64,000 nt of DNA from Streptomyces caatingaensis (GTDB lineage: Bacteria; Actinomycetota; Actinomycetes; Streptomycetales; Streptomycetaceae). Of the stretch, positions 51,371 to 59,793 are shown piece after piece. The number at the start of each line of letters is the position of its first letter. Within the stretch, counting starts at the first letter, position 1. The stretch covers positions 372,001-436,000 of the forward strand of contig NZ_LFXA01000009.1 in assembly GCF_001187435.1 (NCBI RefSeq), read 5' to 3'. A program made the position numbers and the translations under genes. The notes below the pieces were generated by a model. The model ran no database searches. It saw only the letters and a program-made list of their open reading frames with translations, and had not been told where the DNA came from.

Positions 51371-52324
51371 ATGGACCAACCCGCACTCCTCACCCTCGGC
51401 CTCACCCTCCTCGGCGGCGCCCTGGCCGTCGCCGGCGTACGGAGCTGGCTGGCCGGCCGGCAGCAGCACGCCGCCCTGGTGGACCGCCTCACCGGCCCCG
51501 GTGACGCCGGGGGCGGGCCCGGGGGAGGGGGCGCCCGCCCCCGCCCCTTCGCACGCTTCGACCGGCGCCTGCGCCGCACCCGCCCCGGCCGCCGCCTGGA
51601 GCGCCGCATCGCCTCGACCGGACTCGCCGTCACGCCGGGCGACTTCGCCCTGTGGACGCTGGCGGCGGCCGCCGTCCTGTGGCTGGTGGCGGCCTTCGCC
51701 CTCGCCCCGTTCTTCGGGCCGATCGCGGCCGTCGTGGCCGTCTGGGCGGCGGCCGCCTTCCTGGGCCGGCAACGCCGCAAGCGGATCGAGAAGTTCATCA
51801 ACCAGCTCCCCGAACTCTCCCGCATCCTCGCCAACGCCACCCAGGCCGGACTCGCCCTGCGCACCGCGCTGGGCATGGCCGCCGAGGAGATGGACGCCCC
51901 GGCGGGCGAGGAACTGGCCGCCGTCGCCGACCGGCTGGCCGTCGGCCACTCCGTCGAGGACGCCCTGGGCGAGCTCGCCGAACGCCTTCCCTCCCGCGAA
52001 CTCGTCGTCCTCGTCACGACCCTGGTGCTCTCCAACCGGGCCGGCGGCTCCGTCGTGCGCTCGCTGCGCAACCTCACCGAGACGCTGGAGGAGCGGAAGG
52101 AGACGCGGCGCGAGGTGCGTACCCAGCTGTCGCAGGTGACCGCCACGGCGTACGTCGTCCCGCTGATGGGGATCGGCACCCTCTTCCTCATGGACCGCAT
52201 CGCGCCCGGTTCGATCGACCGGATGACCGGGACGGTGACGGGTCAACTGGCCGTCGTCGGCGCGTTCGTGCTCTACGGCATCGGCTTCTTCCTCATCCGG
52301 CGCATGTCGCGCATCGACGTCTGA
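51371..52324 (+). CDS. tadB: TadB, inner-membrane pilus assembly protein (T2SSF domain)
   Basis: 317 residues: N-terminal helix (LLTLGLTLLGGALAVAGV), a basic cytoplasmic stretch, two adjacent helices (FALWTLAAAAVLWLVAAF and FFGPIAAVVAVWAAAAFL), the T2SSF helical bundle (FINQLPELSRILANATQAG, ELVVLVTTLVLSNRAGG) and a C-terminal helix. Forms the membrane platform on which TadA acts, together with TadC. ATG 51371 stands 88 bp after tadA; the gap is mostly repeat. Confidence 0.92.
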   Translation: MDQPALLTLGLTLLGGALAVAGVRSWLAGRQQHAALVDRLTGPGDAGGGPGGGGARPRPFARFDRRLRRTRPGRRLERRIASTGLAVTPGDFALWTLAAAAVLWLVAAFALAPFFGPIAAVVAVWAAAAFLGRQRRKRIEKFINQLPELSRILANATQAGLALRTALGMAAEEMDAPAGEELAAVADRLAVGHSVEDALGELAERLPSRELVVLVTTLVLSNRAGGSVVRSLRNLTETLEERKETRREVRTQLSQVTATAYVVPLMGIGTLFLMDRIAPGSIDRMTGTVTGQLAVVGAFVLYGIGFFLIRRMSRIDV

Positions 52325-52339
52325 GGCGGTGCTCACCGA

Positions 52340-53227
52340 ATGGGACTGCTGCTCGCGCTGCTGGCCGCCGTGTCCGTCGCCGGCGTCTGCTACGGCGCCG
52401 CCCTCTGCCGGGGCGGGGCCAAGGTGCCGCCCGACCTGGCGGTCGCCCTGGAGGTCGGGGCCACCCGCGCCTCCGCCGTCGGCTCGGCGGTCGACCGGCT
52501 CGGCATGCGCTGGGCCCCGCTCGTCCTGCGCCTCATGGGCGAGCGGCGCGTCGCGCGCGTCCGCACCCGCATCGACCGCGCCGGGAACCCCGGCGGCCTC
52601 ACCGTGGACCGCTACGCGGCCCGCCGGGCGGTCTACGGCGCGCTGGGCTTCGGCGGCGCGCTGGTGATGGTGGCGAAGGGACAGTGGCTGGTGGCCGCGC
52701 TGCTCGTCGCCTTCGGGCTGTTCTGGATCGAGGTCGGCATCTGGGCGGCGGTGCGCGAGCGGCGCGTCGCGATCGAGCGCACGCTCCCCGACTTCCTCGA
52801 CGTCCTCGCCGTCGTCGTGAGCGCCGGGCTGAGCTTCCGGCAGGCCCTCGACCGGGTCGCGGAGCGCTACGAGGGGCCGTGGGCGGACGAACTGCGCATC
52901 GCCCTGCGCCAGATGGACATGGGCGTCAGCCGCCGCGAGGCGTTCGACGGCCTGCGCCGGCGCAACGACTCCGAGCAGGTCGCGCAGTTCGTCTCCGCCC
53001 TCCAGCAGGGCGAGGAGCTCGGCTCGCCGATCGTCGACACCCTCATGGACCTCGCCAACGACATGCGCCGTACCGACGCGCAGAACGCGCGCCGCCGCGC
53101 CGCCCGCGCGGTGCCCAAGGCGACCGTCATCATCACGACGTTCATAGTCCCGGGAACGCTGGCGCTGATGGTGGCCGGCTTCTTCCTCGGCTCGGCCGTG
53201 GACTTCGGGACGGTGACGGGACGGTGA
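52340..53227 (+). CDS. tadC: TadC, inner-membrane pilus assembly protein (T2SSF domain)
   Basis: 295 residues, partner of TadB. N-terminal helix (LLLALLAAVSVAGVCYGAAL), paired central helices (GALGFGGALVMVAKG, WLVAALLVAFGLFWIEVGIW), T2SSF domain (TLPDFLDVLAVVVSAGLSF, FVSALQQGEELGSPIVDTL) and a last helix (TTFIVPGTLALMVAGFFLG). Follows tadB by 15 bp. The last tightly packed gene before a 294-bp gap. Confidence 0.92.
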   Translation: MGLLLALLAAVSVAGVCYGAALCRGGAKVPPDLAVALEVGATRASAVGSAVDRLGMRWAPLVLRLMGERRVARVRTRIDRAGNPGGLTVDRYAARRAVYGALGFGGALVMVAKGQWLVAALLVAFGLFWIEVGIWAAVRERRVAIERTLPDFLDVLAVVVSAGLSFRQALDRVAERYEGPWADELRIALRQMDMGVSRREAFDGLRRRNDSEQVAQFVSALQQGEELGSPIVDTLMDLANDMRRTDAQNARRRAARAVPKATVIITTFIVPGTLALMVAGFFLGSAVDFGTVTGR

Positions 53228-53521
53228 GCGAACGCGGCGCGGCGAAGCGCGAGTTGTGTGAAGACTCTTCGCTTCTGCAACCGGCTGTGGGACAGTCGTC
53301 GACCGGAGGCGGCTCCTCGACCCGCGGGACGGAGGTGCGACGAGTGCGACGGCTGATGCGCGAGGTATTCCAACCTCCGTGCGACGGGGGAGAAGTGAGG
53401 CCTGCGCACTGTTCCGCGCCTGCCGTTTGGGCGTACGTTTCCCGTGCGAGGAGTGACCGTGCGCGTACGGCGGCTCACCCGCAGAACGGCAAACGACCGG
53501 CCGCCCGCGGAAGGGAAGAGG
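53228..53521 (+). promoter_or_regulatory. 294-bp leader region before the flp pilin gene
   Basis: No ORF is convincing here. It is the only large gap in the pilus operon. It contains GAAGA-C-TCTTC (53260-53270), with GCGAAG and CTTCGC outside it that can form a longer hairpin, and GAGGCGGCTCCTC-type repeats further on. A separate promoter or a leader controlling the abundant pilin is likely, but no clear -10/-35 pair is visible. Confidence 0.4.
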
Positions 53522-53701
53522 ATGGGGAAGCGTTTCCGGGCACGAGGCTTCCGGAACCGGCTGCTCGACCGGGGGCAGACCTCGGTGGAGTACCTGGGCA
53601 TCATCGCGGTGGTGGTGGCGATCGTGCTGGTGCTGACGACGACGGACTTCGGGACGGTGATCGCGAAGGCGATCATGGATCAGATCCACAAGATCACCTG
53701 A
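53522..53701 (+). CDS. flp: Flp-family type IVb pilin
   Basis: 59 residues. Short basic leader (MGKRFRARGFRNRLLDRG) with the processing site after Gly18, then QTSVEYLGIIAVVVAIVLVL (Glu at +5, Tyr at +6), the classical Flp signature, and a short TTTDFGTVIAKAIMDQIHKIT tail split over the end. It is the major structural subunit after cleavage by the prepilin peptidase (61624). ATG 53522 follows GGAAGGG; in-frame upstream starts would lengthen the leader without reason. Confidence 0.93.
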   Translation: MGKRFRARGFRNRLLDRGQTSVEYLGIIAVVVAIVLVLTTTDFGTVIAKAIMDQIHKIT

Positions 53702-54321
53702 TCCCGCGCGGACCCCTGTCCGGGGCCCCGCGGGACGCCGGGCAGGCGTTCCCCGTCTACGTCGTGGCCGTCGCGGGCCTGCTGTTCGTCGCGCTCGCGG
53801 TCTTCGCCGTGGGCATGGCCGGGGCGTCGAAGAACGGCGCGCAGTCCGCGGCCGACGCGTCCGCCCTCGCGGCCGCGCAGAGCTACCGCGACCAGGCGTT
53901 CGCCGGCTTCCTGCGGGACGTACGGACCGCCGACGCGGGGCGCCGCTGGCTCATGGGCCTCGGTGACGCGCCCGCCTCGGCCTGCGCGGACGCGGACCGG
54001 CTCGCGGGCCGCAACGACGCCGAAGTGGCGGGCGGGGGCTGCCGGTTCACCGCGGGGCCGGGGGCCGCCACCGCGTTCGACGTGACGGTGCGCGCGCGGA
54101 AGAGCGTCGGGACGTCCGTCGTACCGGGCACCGCGCACCTCCACGCGGAGGCGTCGGCCAGGGCCCTCCTCGCACCGCGCTGCCGGCCGGAACCGGGAGC
54201 CGGCCCCCTCCGCCTCCTGTGCGACGAGGGCCGGGAACTCCGCGTCGATCCGGACCACATCGATCCCCTCCTCGAGGCCAAGGACCTGTTCGCCGTCCGC
54301 CTTGCCGCCACCGACCAGTGA
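53698..54321 (+). CDS. TadG-like pilus assembly protein
   Basis: About 207 residues. A membrane helix near the N-terminus (FPVYVVAVAGLLFVALAVFAVG) is followed by GASKNGAQSAADASALAAAQ, the standard TadG/TadE-like segment, and an extracytoplasmic domain with several Cys. No ATG, GTG or TTG begins this frame before the helix. The only sensible site is a CTG at 53698 that overlaps the flp stop (CTGA), in the manner of ATGA couplings. A GTG at 53764 would cut the helix in half. No cytoplasmic pilin-type EF motif. Confidence 0.75.
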   Translation: MIPRGPLSGAPRDAGQAFPVYVVAVAGLLFVALAVFAVGMAGASKNGAQSAADASALAAAQSYRDQAFAGFLRDVRTADAGRRWLMGLGDAPASACADADRLAGRNDAEVAGGGCRFTAGPGAATAFDVTVRARKSVGTSVVPGTAHLHAEASARALLAPRCRPEPGAGPLRLLCDEGRELRVDPDHIDPLLEAKDLFAVRLAATDQ

Positions 54322-54345
54322 CCGACGAGCGAAGGAATGCGATCA

Positions 54346-54897
54346 ATGAGCGCAGGGCACCGGAGATTCGCGGCCATGGCCCTCCTGGTCCCGCTGGCCG
54401 CGGCGGCGGCCGGATGCGGCGGCGAGGGCGGGGACAAGGACGACGGGGGCGGGGGCACCGGCGGTTCGAAGCCGGTCGCGGCCTCCGGGGACTCCTCCTC
54501 CGGCGGGACCCTCGCGGAGATGAAGGGGCCCAACGACGTCGTGGTGACGATTCGTTCCGCCGTCCGTGACGGCGGGGGCTTCGTCACCGTCCAGGGGACG
54601 GTCACCAACCACGGCAGAGCCGTCTTCGACGCGCTCGAATGGCGGTCCAAGGAGACGAGCGTGAAGTCGCGGTCCGCGATATCGGGGGCCTCGCTCGTCG
54701 ACGACCGCAGCAAGAAGCGCTACCTCGTGCTGCGCGACACGGACGGCGAATGCCTGTGCACCACGGGACTCACGAACATCAAACCCGATGAATCCCGGCC
54801 GCTCTTCGCCCAGTTCCCCGCTCCGCCCCCCGACGTCTCCGCCGTCGATCTCCAGATCCCCACCATGCCCTCCGTCCGCATCAAGCTGTCGGGGTGA
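54346..54897 (+). CDS. lipoprotein of the tad locus
   Basis: 183 residues. Lipoprotein signal MSAGHRRFAAMALLVPLAAA with lipobox AAAGC, a Gly/Asp-rich linker (GGEGGDKDDGGGGTGG), then a beta-rich domain (VTIRSAVRDGGGFVTVQGTV, LVLRDTDGECLCTTGLTNI, split at its Cys pair). ATG 54346 has GAAGGA nine bases upstream. It precedes the OmpA-domain gene by 4 bp, so the two probably work together at the outer face of the membrane. No named family. Confidence 0.82.
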   Translation: MSAGHRRFAAMALLVPLAAAAAGCGGEGGDKDDGGGGTGGSKPVAASGDSSSGGTLAEMKGPNDVVVTIRSAVRDGGGFVTVQGTVTNHGRAVFDALEWRSKETSVKSRSAISGASLVDDRSKKRYLVLRDTDGECLCTTGLTNIKPDESRPLFAQFPAPPPDVSAVDLQIPTMPSVRIKLSG

Positions 54898-54901
54898 CCC
54901 G

Positions 54902-55507
54902 GTGAGGACCCGCCCGACGCTCGCCGCCCTGGTCCTCGTCGCGGCCCTCGCCGCGTCCGCCCCGCCGCCCGCGTACGCCTCCGGCCCCGGCGGCCCGGCC
55001 GACACCGCCCCGCCCGTCCGCCTCGACCCCACCGCCCCCGGCCTCAGGCTGCGCAAGGGCGCTCGGCTCGCCCCCGGGCGCGTCCTCGACGTCAAGTCCG
55101 TCGTGGAGACGGGCAGCGACGGCGGGGAACGCCGCGAGGACACCAACGTGGACGTGACCTTCGCCCTCCAGACCGAGATCCTCTTCGAGAAGGACAGCTC
55201 CGAGCTGGGCAAGGCCGCCGACCGGCGCATCGCCGTGATCGCCGCCGAGGCGAGGAGGCAACGGGCGACCACCGTCCGCGTCTTCGGCTTCACCGACAAC
55301 CTCGGCTCCGCCGACCACGGCATCGCCCTCTCCAAGGACCGCGCCAACGCCGTCCAGCGCCGCCTCGCCCACGAGCTCGGCTCCTCCGCGATCACCTACC
55401 AGATCCGGGGCTACGGCGAGGAGTACGCCATCGCCGACAACTCCACGGAGGACGGCCGCCGCAAGAACCGCAGGGTTGAGGTCAGCTTCCCCCGTGGCCG
55501 ATCATGA
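54902..55507 (+). CDS. secreted OmpA-family peptidoglycan-binding protein
   Basis: 201 residues from GTG 54902. Signal peptide (PTLAALVLVAALAASAPPP, then AYAS) and a C-terminal OmpA domain: EILFEKDSSELGKAADRRIA, VRVFGFTDNLGSADHGIALS, KDRANAVQRRLAHEL and GYGEEYAIADN...GRRKNRRVEV. The Asp and Arg that bind diaminopimelate are present. It should attach non-covalently to peptidoglycan and, with the adjacent lipoprotein, may fix the pilus base to the wall. It overlaps no neighbour; the reductase gene follows 37 bp later. Confidence 0.9.
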   Translation: MRTRPTLAALVLVAALAASAPPPAYASGPGGPADTAPPVRLDPTAPGLRLRKGARLAPGRVLDVKSVVETGSDGGERREDTNVDVTFALQTEILFEKDSSELGKAADRRIAVIAAEARRQRATTVRVFGFTDNLGSADHGIALSKDRANAVQRRLAHELGSSAITYQIRGYGEEYAIADNSTEDGRRKNRRVEVSFPRGRS

Positions 55508-55544
55508 TCGCGCCCATCGGCCGGAACCGCTTCCAGGAGCCTCC

Positions 55545-56132
55545 TTGCGCAAGCTCGTGTACTGCATCGCCACCACCCTCGACGGCCACATCGCGGGCCC
55601 GGACGGCGCGGACCCCACCGGCCCCGACGGCTTCTGGCCCGTCCCCGCCGACTACATCCGGCACCTGATCGCCGAATACCCCGAAATCCTCCCGGTCCAG
55701 GCCCGTACCGCCCTCGGCGTCACCGCCGAGGGCACGCACTTCGACACCGTCGTCGAGGGCCGCCGTACGTACGAGATCGGCCTCAGGGCCGGCGTCCCGG
55801 ACGCGTACCCGCACCTCCGTCACCTCGTCTTCTCCCGGACCCTCACCGAGGCCCCGGCCCCCGCCGTCGAACTCGTCGCCACCGACCCGGTCGTGAGGGC
55901 CCGCGAGCTCAAGCAGGAGCCCGGCAAGGACATCTGGCTCATCGGCGGCGGCGAACTGGCCGCCTCCCTCTACCCGGAGATCGACCGCCTGATCATCAAG
56001 CTCGGCCCCCTCACCACCGGCACGGGCATCCCCCTCTTCGCCCCCTCGGCCGGCTTCGCGCCGCGCGTGTGGACGCTGTCCGAGCATGTGGTGACGGAGA
56101 GCGGGGCGGTGTTCCTGACGTACGACGCGTAG
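55545..56132 (+). CDS. dihydrofolate reductase/RibD-C family protein
   Basis: 195 residues. The RibD C-terminal/DHFR-like fold: MRKLVYCIATTLDGHIAGPD at the N-terminus, VVEGRRTYEIGL, HLVFSRTLTEAPAPAVELVA, and the NADPH-binding IWLIGGGELAASLYPEIDRL. Reduction of an unknown substrate with NAD(P)H is likely. TTG 55545 is preceded by AGGAG at 5 nt and starts at the fold's first strand, hence preferred over ATG 55476. Same strand as the tad genes but probably unrelated. Confidence 0.85.
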   Translation: MRKLVYCIATTLDGHIAGPDGADPTGPDGFWPVPADYIRHLIAEYPEILPVQARTALGVTAEGTHFDTVVEGRRTYEIGLRAGVPDAYPHLRHLVFSRTLTEAPAPAVELVATDPVVRARELKQEPGKDIWLIGGGELAASLYPEIDRLIIKLGPLTTGTGIPLFAPSAGFAPRVWTLSEHVVTESGAVFLTYDA

Positions 56133-56437
56133 CGGTTCGCCGCGGTCTTCTGCGACCTCGTGCCGCCTCCGCCCGTCCCGGACGGGCGCCCGGCGCCGGC
56201 GGGTGGCCGGGAACACCGCCGGGCGGGCGGCGCCGGGCGCGTCACGGGCTCGGCGCAGCGCGCCCGTCCGGGACGCCCGGGCCCGCGTGGGACAGGGATG
56301 AGGGGGCCGCCCCGTGTGCGCCCTCGTGATGCGCCCGTGCGCCCCGGCGGGCGGGGGTGCACCGGCGCGTTCACGTGGTTGGATTCCAGCCACGCGACGG
56401 CATGCGAGGGCACGCGACGGCCGGGACGGGGTGCGCG
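56133..56437. other. gene-free stretch before the NACHT gene
   Basis: 305 bp with no credible gene or clear terminator. GC-rich with imperfect inverted repeats around 56185-56250 (GGGCGCCCGGCGCC-like). The last 100 bp must contain the NACHT promoter; no consensus pair stands out. Confidence 0.5.
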
Positions 56438-58525
56438 ATGACCCAGTGGCGCAACGACATTTCGGGTGGGAGCGTCCGGGGGCCGGCGATTCAGGCCGGG
56501 ACGATCGGGAGCGTCCACCTGGGAGCGAGAGCCGCGCCGCCGCCGGACCGGCTGAGCCGGGTGAAGAGGCGGCTCGCGGAGGAGGTGCGGCGGCAGTGGC
56601 AGGAGGAGGCGCGGGCGCAGGGGCTGCAGAGTCCGGCGCCGCTGCGGCTGTGGTGGCGCAGGACGGAGCGGGCGGTGGCGGCCCGGAGCGCGGGCGCGGG
56701 CGCGGTCCGGCGGCGGGGCGACGTGGCCGATCTGGTGGCGGCGTTCCGTGAACTGCCGGTCAAGCAGCTGGTGATCCTGGGCGAGCGGGCCTCCGGCAAG
56801 ACCGTCTCGATGATGCTGCTGACGCTCGGCCTGCTGGAGGCGTACGACCCGGCGGCCCCGGTGCCGGTGCTGATGACGGCGTCCTCGTGGCATCCGCGCC
56901 GGGAGCACCCGGACACCTGGCTGGCCCGCCGGCTGGTCGAGGAGCACCCCTTCCTGGCCGACCGGAAGGAGTGGGGCAGGGGCATGGCCGACCGGCTGGT
57001 CGCCGACGGGCATGTGCTGCTCATGCTGGACGGGCTGGACGAACTCCCCTCGGATCTGCACGCGTTCGCGATCAGGGCGCTGGACATGGCGCGGGGCGGT
57101 GAGGACGGCCGGCTGGTGGTGACGTGTCTGGCGGCCGAGTACGAGGAGGCGGTGGCCCGGAGCGGCCGGATCCTGACGCGGGCGACCGTGGTGGAGATGG
57201 AACCGGTCGGGCTCGACCGGGCCGAGGAGTTCCTCACGGCCGACCGGCCGCCCGCGGACCGCCGCTGGCAGGACGTGCTGGCGCGGCTGCGCGCCGACCC
57301 GCGCCACCCGGAGACACCCCTGGCCCTCGCGCTGACCAGCCCGCTCATGGTGGCCCTGGCGCGGGCGGTCTACGCCCCGGCGGGGCAGGACCCCGGGGAA
57401 CTGCTGCTCCTTCCGGACCGGAAGGCCGTCGAGGGGCGTCTGCTGGGCGACTTCCTGCCGGCGGCGTACGAGGCGCGCCCCCGGCCGCCGGGCGCGGGGC
57501 GCGCCGCCCCGGCGCGCTACGATCCCGAACGCGCGGGCGCGTGGCTGGCGTTCGCCGCGCGCCACATGAACCGGAACCGGACGCAGGACTTCGCCTGGTG
57601 GCAGGTGGCGACGGCCGTGCCGGGGAGCGTCCGGGGGCTGGTGTCCGGCACCGCCTCGGGGGTCGGGTTCGGCGCGATCGGCGACGCGGCGGGCGGGCCG
57701 GTGATCGGGCTGGTCTTCGCGGTCCCGTTCGCGCTGGCCGGATTCCTCGTGCAGGCGACCGCCCGGTGCCGCCCGCCGACGCGGGTGGAGATCCGTGTCC
57801 GGGGGACGCGGGCGCCGTTCCTGCTCCGGTCGGTGGTGGGTTTCGTGCTCGGGATCGGGCTCGGCTTCGGCTTCGAGGTCCCCGTCCCGGACGCGCTGAT
57901 GCTGGGCCTGCCGTTCGCCCTGGCGCTGGGGCTGCACGCGTGGGTGCGGGTGCCCGCCGACGCGAAGAAGGTGTCGAGCCCCGGGCTCACGCTCCGGCAG
58001 GACCGCACGGCGGCGCTGATGCTGGGGCTGTCCTTCGCGCTCTCCTTCGGCCTGACCTTCGGAACGGTCTTCGCGTACACGGACCCGTCGGTCTCGATCT
58101 GGCCCGAACTGCGGCTCTTCGGCGGCCTGGTGGTCAACGTCGTCTTCGTCCTCCCCGGAGCGCTGGCCGGCTGGGCCGTGGGCCGCCTGTCGTACGGCGG
58201 TCTCGGCAGCGTCGTCTACGGTCTCGCCGGGGCCGTCGTGAGCGGCGTCGTCTTCCCGCCCGCCGACGACCCCGGCTTCGCCTACGGGCTCGGCATCGCC
58301 TTCGGGTTCGCCTGCGGCTCCGTGGTCGTCCTGGGGCGCTCCTGGGGCGCGTTCGTCTTCGCGTGCGCCCTCCTGGCCCTGGCCGGCCGGCTGCCCTGGC
58401 GGCCGATGGCCTTCCTGGAGGACGCCCACCGCCGCGGCGTCCTCCGCCAGGCCGGCGGCGTCCACCAGTTCCGGCACGCACGGCTGCGGGACCACCTCGC
58501 GGAGCGCCCGCGCCGGGGCCTGTGA
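56438..58525 (+). CDS. membrane-anchored NACHT-type STAND ATPase
   Basis: 695 residues. Residues 7-28 hold NDISGGSVRGPAIQAGTIGS then VHL, a short Gly/hydrophobic motif like the amyloid signalling motifs found at the ends of bacterial NLR proteins. NACHT ATPase: P-loop ILGERASGKTVSM near residue 116, Walker B VLLMLDGLDELPSDL near 197, and a sensor/winged region after it. Residues from about 400 to 670 contain 8-10 hydrophobic segments rich in GFG/LGF (VLGIGLGFGFEV, LSFALSFGLTFGTVFAY), so the C-terminus is embedded in the membrane instead of carrying leucine-rich or TPR repeats. No separate effector domain. ATG 56438 chosen as the first start before the motif. Confidence 0.88.
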   Translation: MTQWRNDISGGSVRGPAIQAGTIGSVHLGARAAPPPDRLSRVKRRLAEEVRRQWQEEARAQGLQSPAPLRLWWRRTERAVAARSAGAGAVRRRGDVADLVAAFRELPVKQLVILGERASGKTVSMMLLTLGLLEAYDPAAPVPVLMTASSWHPRREHPDTWLARRLVEEHPFLADRKEWGRGMADRLVADGHVLLMLDGLDELPSDLHAFAIRALDMARGGEDGRLVVTCLAAEYEEAVARSGRILTRATVVEMEPVGLDRAEEFLTADRPPADRRWQDVLARLRADPRHPETPLALALTSPLMVALARAVYAPAGQDPGELLLLPDRKAVEGRLLGDFLPAAYEARPRPPGAGRAAPARYDPERAGAWLAFAARHMNRNRTQDFAWWQVATAVPGSVRGLVSGTASGVGFGAIGDAAGGPVIGLVFAVPFALAGFLVQATARCRPPTRVEIRVRGTRAPFLLRSVVGFVLGIGLGFGFEVPVPDALMLGLPFALALGLHAWVRVPADAKKVSSPGLTLRQDRTAALMLGLSFALSFGLTFGTVFAYTDPSVSIWPELRLFGGLVVNVVFVLPGALAGWAVGRLSYGGLGSVVYGLAGAVVSGVVFPPADDPGFAYGLGIAFGFACGSVVVLGRSWGAFVFACALLALAGRLPWRPMAFLEDAHRRGVLRQAGGVHQFRHARLRDHLAERPRRGL

Positions 58526-58595
58526 TCGATCCCATACCGCCGCCCCGGGGCCGACGGGCCTACGGTGGAGGTCCGTTGACCCCGCGGAGGCGCTC

Positions 58596-59702
58596 ATGAC
58601 CCGTGCCCGTACCGCCGGCCTCATCGAGACCCAGGCCCGTGCCTGCGCCGCGCTCGGCTCGCCGCTGTACGCGGCGCTGCTGTCCCGGGTCGCCGACGAC
58701 GTCCGCGCGGGCGGGCCCTGCGCCGACGCGGTCGCGCCGCTGGAGGGCGCGCCCGGACCGGCCGCGGCGGGCCTCCGGCTGATGGGCGCGGTGCACGCGC
58801 TGGTCCTGCTCGGGAAGGCGCCGGACCTGGCCCCGCACTACGCGGAGGCGGGGGATCCGGACGCCGCGTGGGAGGCGTTCCGCACGGCCGTCGCCGCGCA
58901 CCCGGAGCACATGGCGGAGTGGATGCGGCGCCCGCCGCAGACGAACGAGGTAGGCCGGGCGAGCCAGTTGATCGCCGGCCTGCTGGTGGTGACCGACGCC
59001 CTGGGCCTGCCCGGGCCGCCGCCCGTGCGGCTGCTGGAGCTGGGCGCCAGCGCCGGGCTGAACCTCCGGGCGGACCGCTTCCGCATCCGGGGCGGGCCGC
59101 CGGAAGGCGGGTTCGCGTGGGGGGACCCCGCCTCGCCCGTCGTCCTGGACGGCGCCTGGCGCGGCGGCACCCCGCCGCCGCGCATCGCGGCGGCCGCCGC
59201 CCGCATCCCCGCCCTGCGCGTCGTCGAACGGCTCGGCTGCGACGTCGATCCGCTGGACCCGCTCGACCCCGGCGACGCCCTCGCCCTGCGCGCCTACCTC
59301 TGGCCCGACGTGCCCCACCGGGCCGGGCGCCTCGCCGGCGCGACGGCCCTCGCCCGCGAGGTGCCCGCCCGGGTGGTGCGGCAGGGCGCCGCCGACTTCC
59401 TGGCCGGCACGCGGCTCCGGCCCGGCACGCTCACCGTCGTCTGGCACTCGGTGATGCGCCAGTACGTGCCGCCCGCCGAGTGGGCGCGCGCGGAGGCGGA
59501 GCTCGACCGGCTCGGCAGGGCCGGACGCGGGCCGGAGAGCGGCTGGTTCGCCCACGTCGCGTTCGAGCCGCGCCGCGTCGGGGGAACCCACCGGTTCGTC
59601 CTCACCGCCCGGCTCGGCGACGGGCCGGAGGAGCTCCTGGCCGAGGCGCACCCCTGGGGGCTGGACGGACGGGCGACGGAGGCCACCGCACCCGACGGCT
59701 GA
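58596..59702 (+). CDS. DUF2332 domain-containing protein
   Basis: 368 residues, soluble. DUF2332 blocks: VRLLELGASAGLNLRADRFR (a Rossmann-like motif as in methyltransferases), LGCDVDPLDPLDPGDALALR, LRAYLWPDVPHRAGRL and TVVWHSVMRQYVP. The family has no experimentally fixed role to my knowledge; the GASAGLN loop makes a SAM-dependent activity plausible. ATG 58596 stands 70 bp after the NACHT gene, a possible two-gene unit. Confidence 0.88.
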   Translation: MTRARTAGLIETQARACAALGSPLYAALLSRVADDVRAGGPCADAVAPLEGAPGPAAAGLRLMGAVHALVLLGKAPDLAPHYAEAGDPDAAWEAFRTAVAAHPEHMAEWMRRPPQTNEVGRASQLIAGLLVVTDALGLPGPPPVRLLELGASAGLNLRADRFRIRGGPPEGGFAWGDPASPVVLDGAWRGGTPPPRIAAAAARIPALRVVERLGCDVDPLDPLDPGDALALRAYLWPDVPHRAGRLAGATALAREVPARVVRQGAADFLAGTRLRPGTLTVVWHSVMRQYVPPAEWARAEAELDRLGRAGRGPESGWFAHVAFEPRRVGGTHRFVLTARLGDGPEELLAEAHPWGLDGRATEATAPDG

Positions 59703-59793
59703 CGCCCGCCCGCGTCGTGTCCCTCGCGAACTCCCCGCCCCGCGCGGCAGGATGGCCCTCCGGGGTCACGGTGGCGGGTGAGGGGGACGGTGG

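Noticed and set aside
54455..54475. GGTTCGAAGCC as a tRNA T-arm
   Set aside because: It lies inside the lipoprotein gene and no matching acceptor, D or anticodon arms surround it. No tRNA was found elsewhere.
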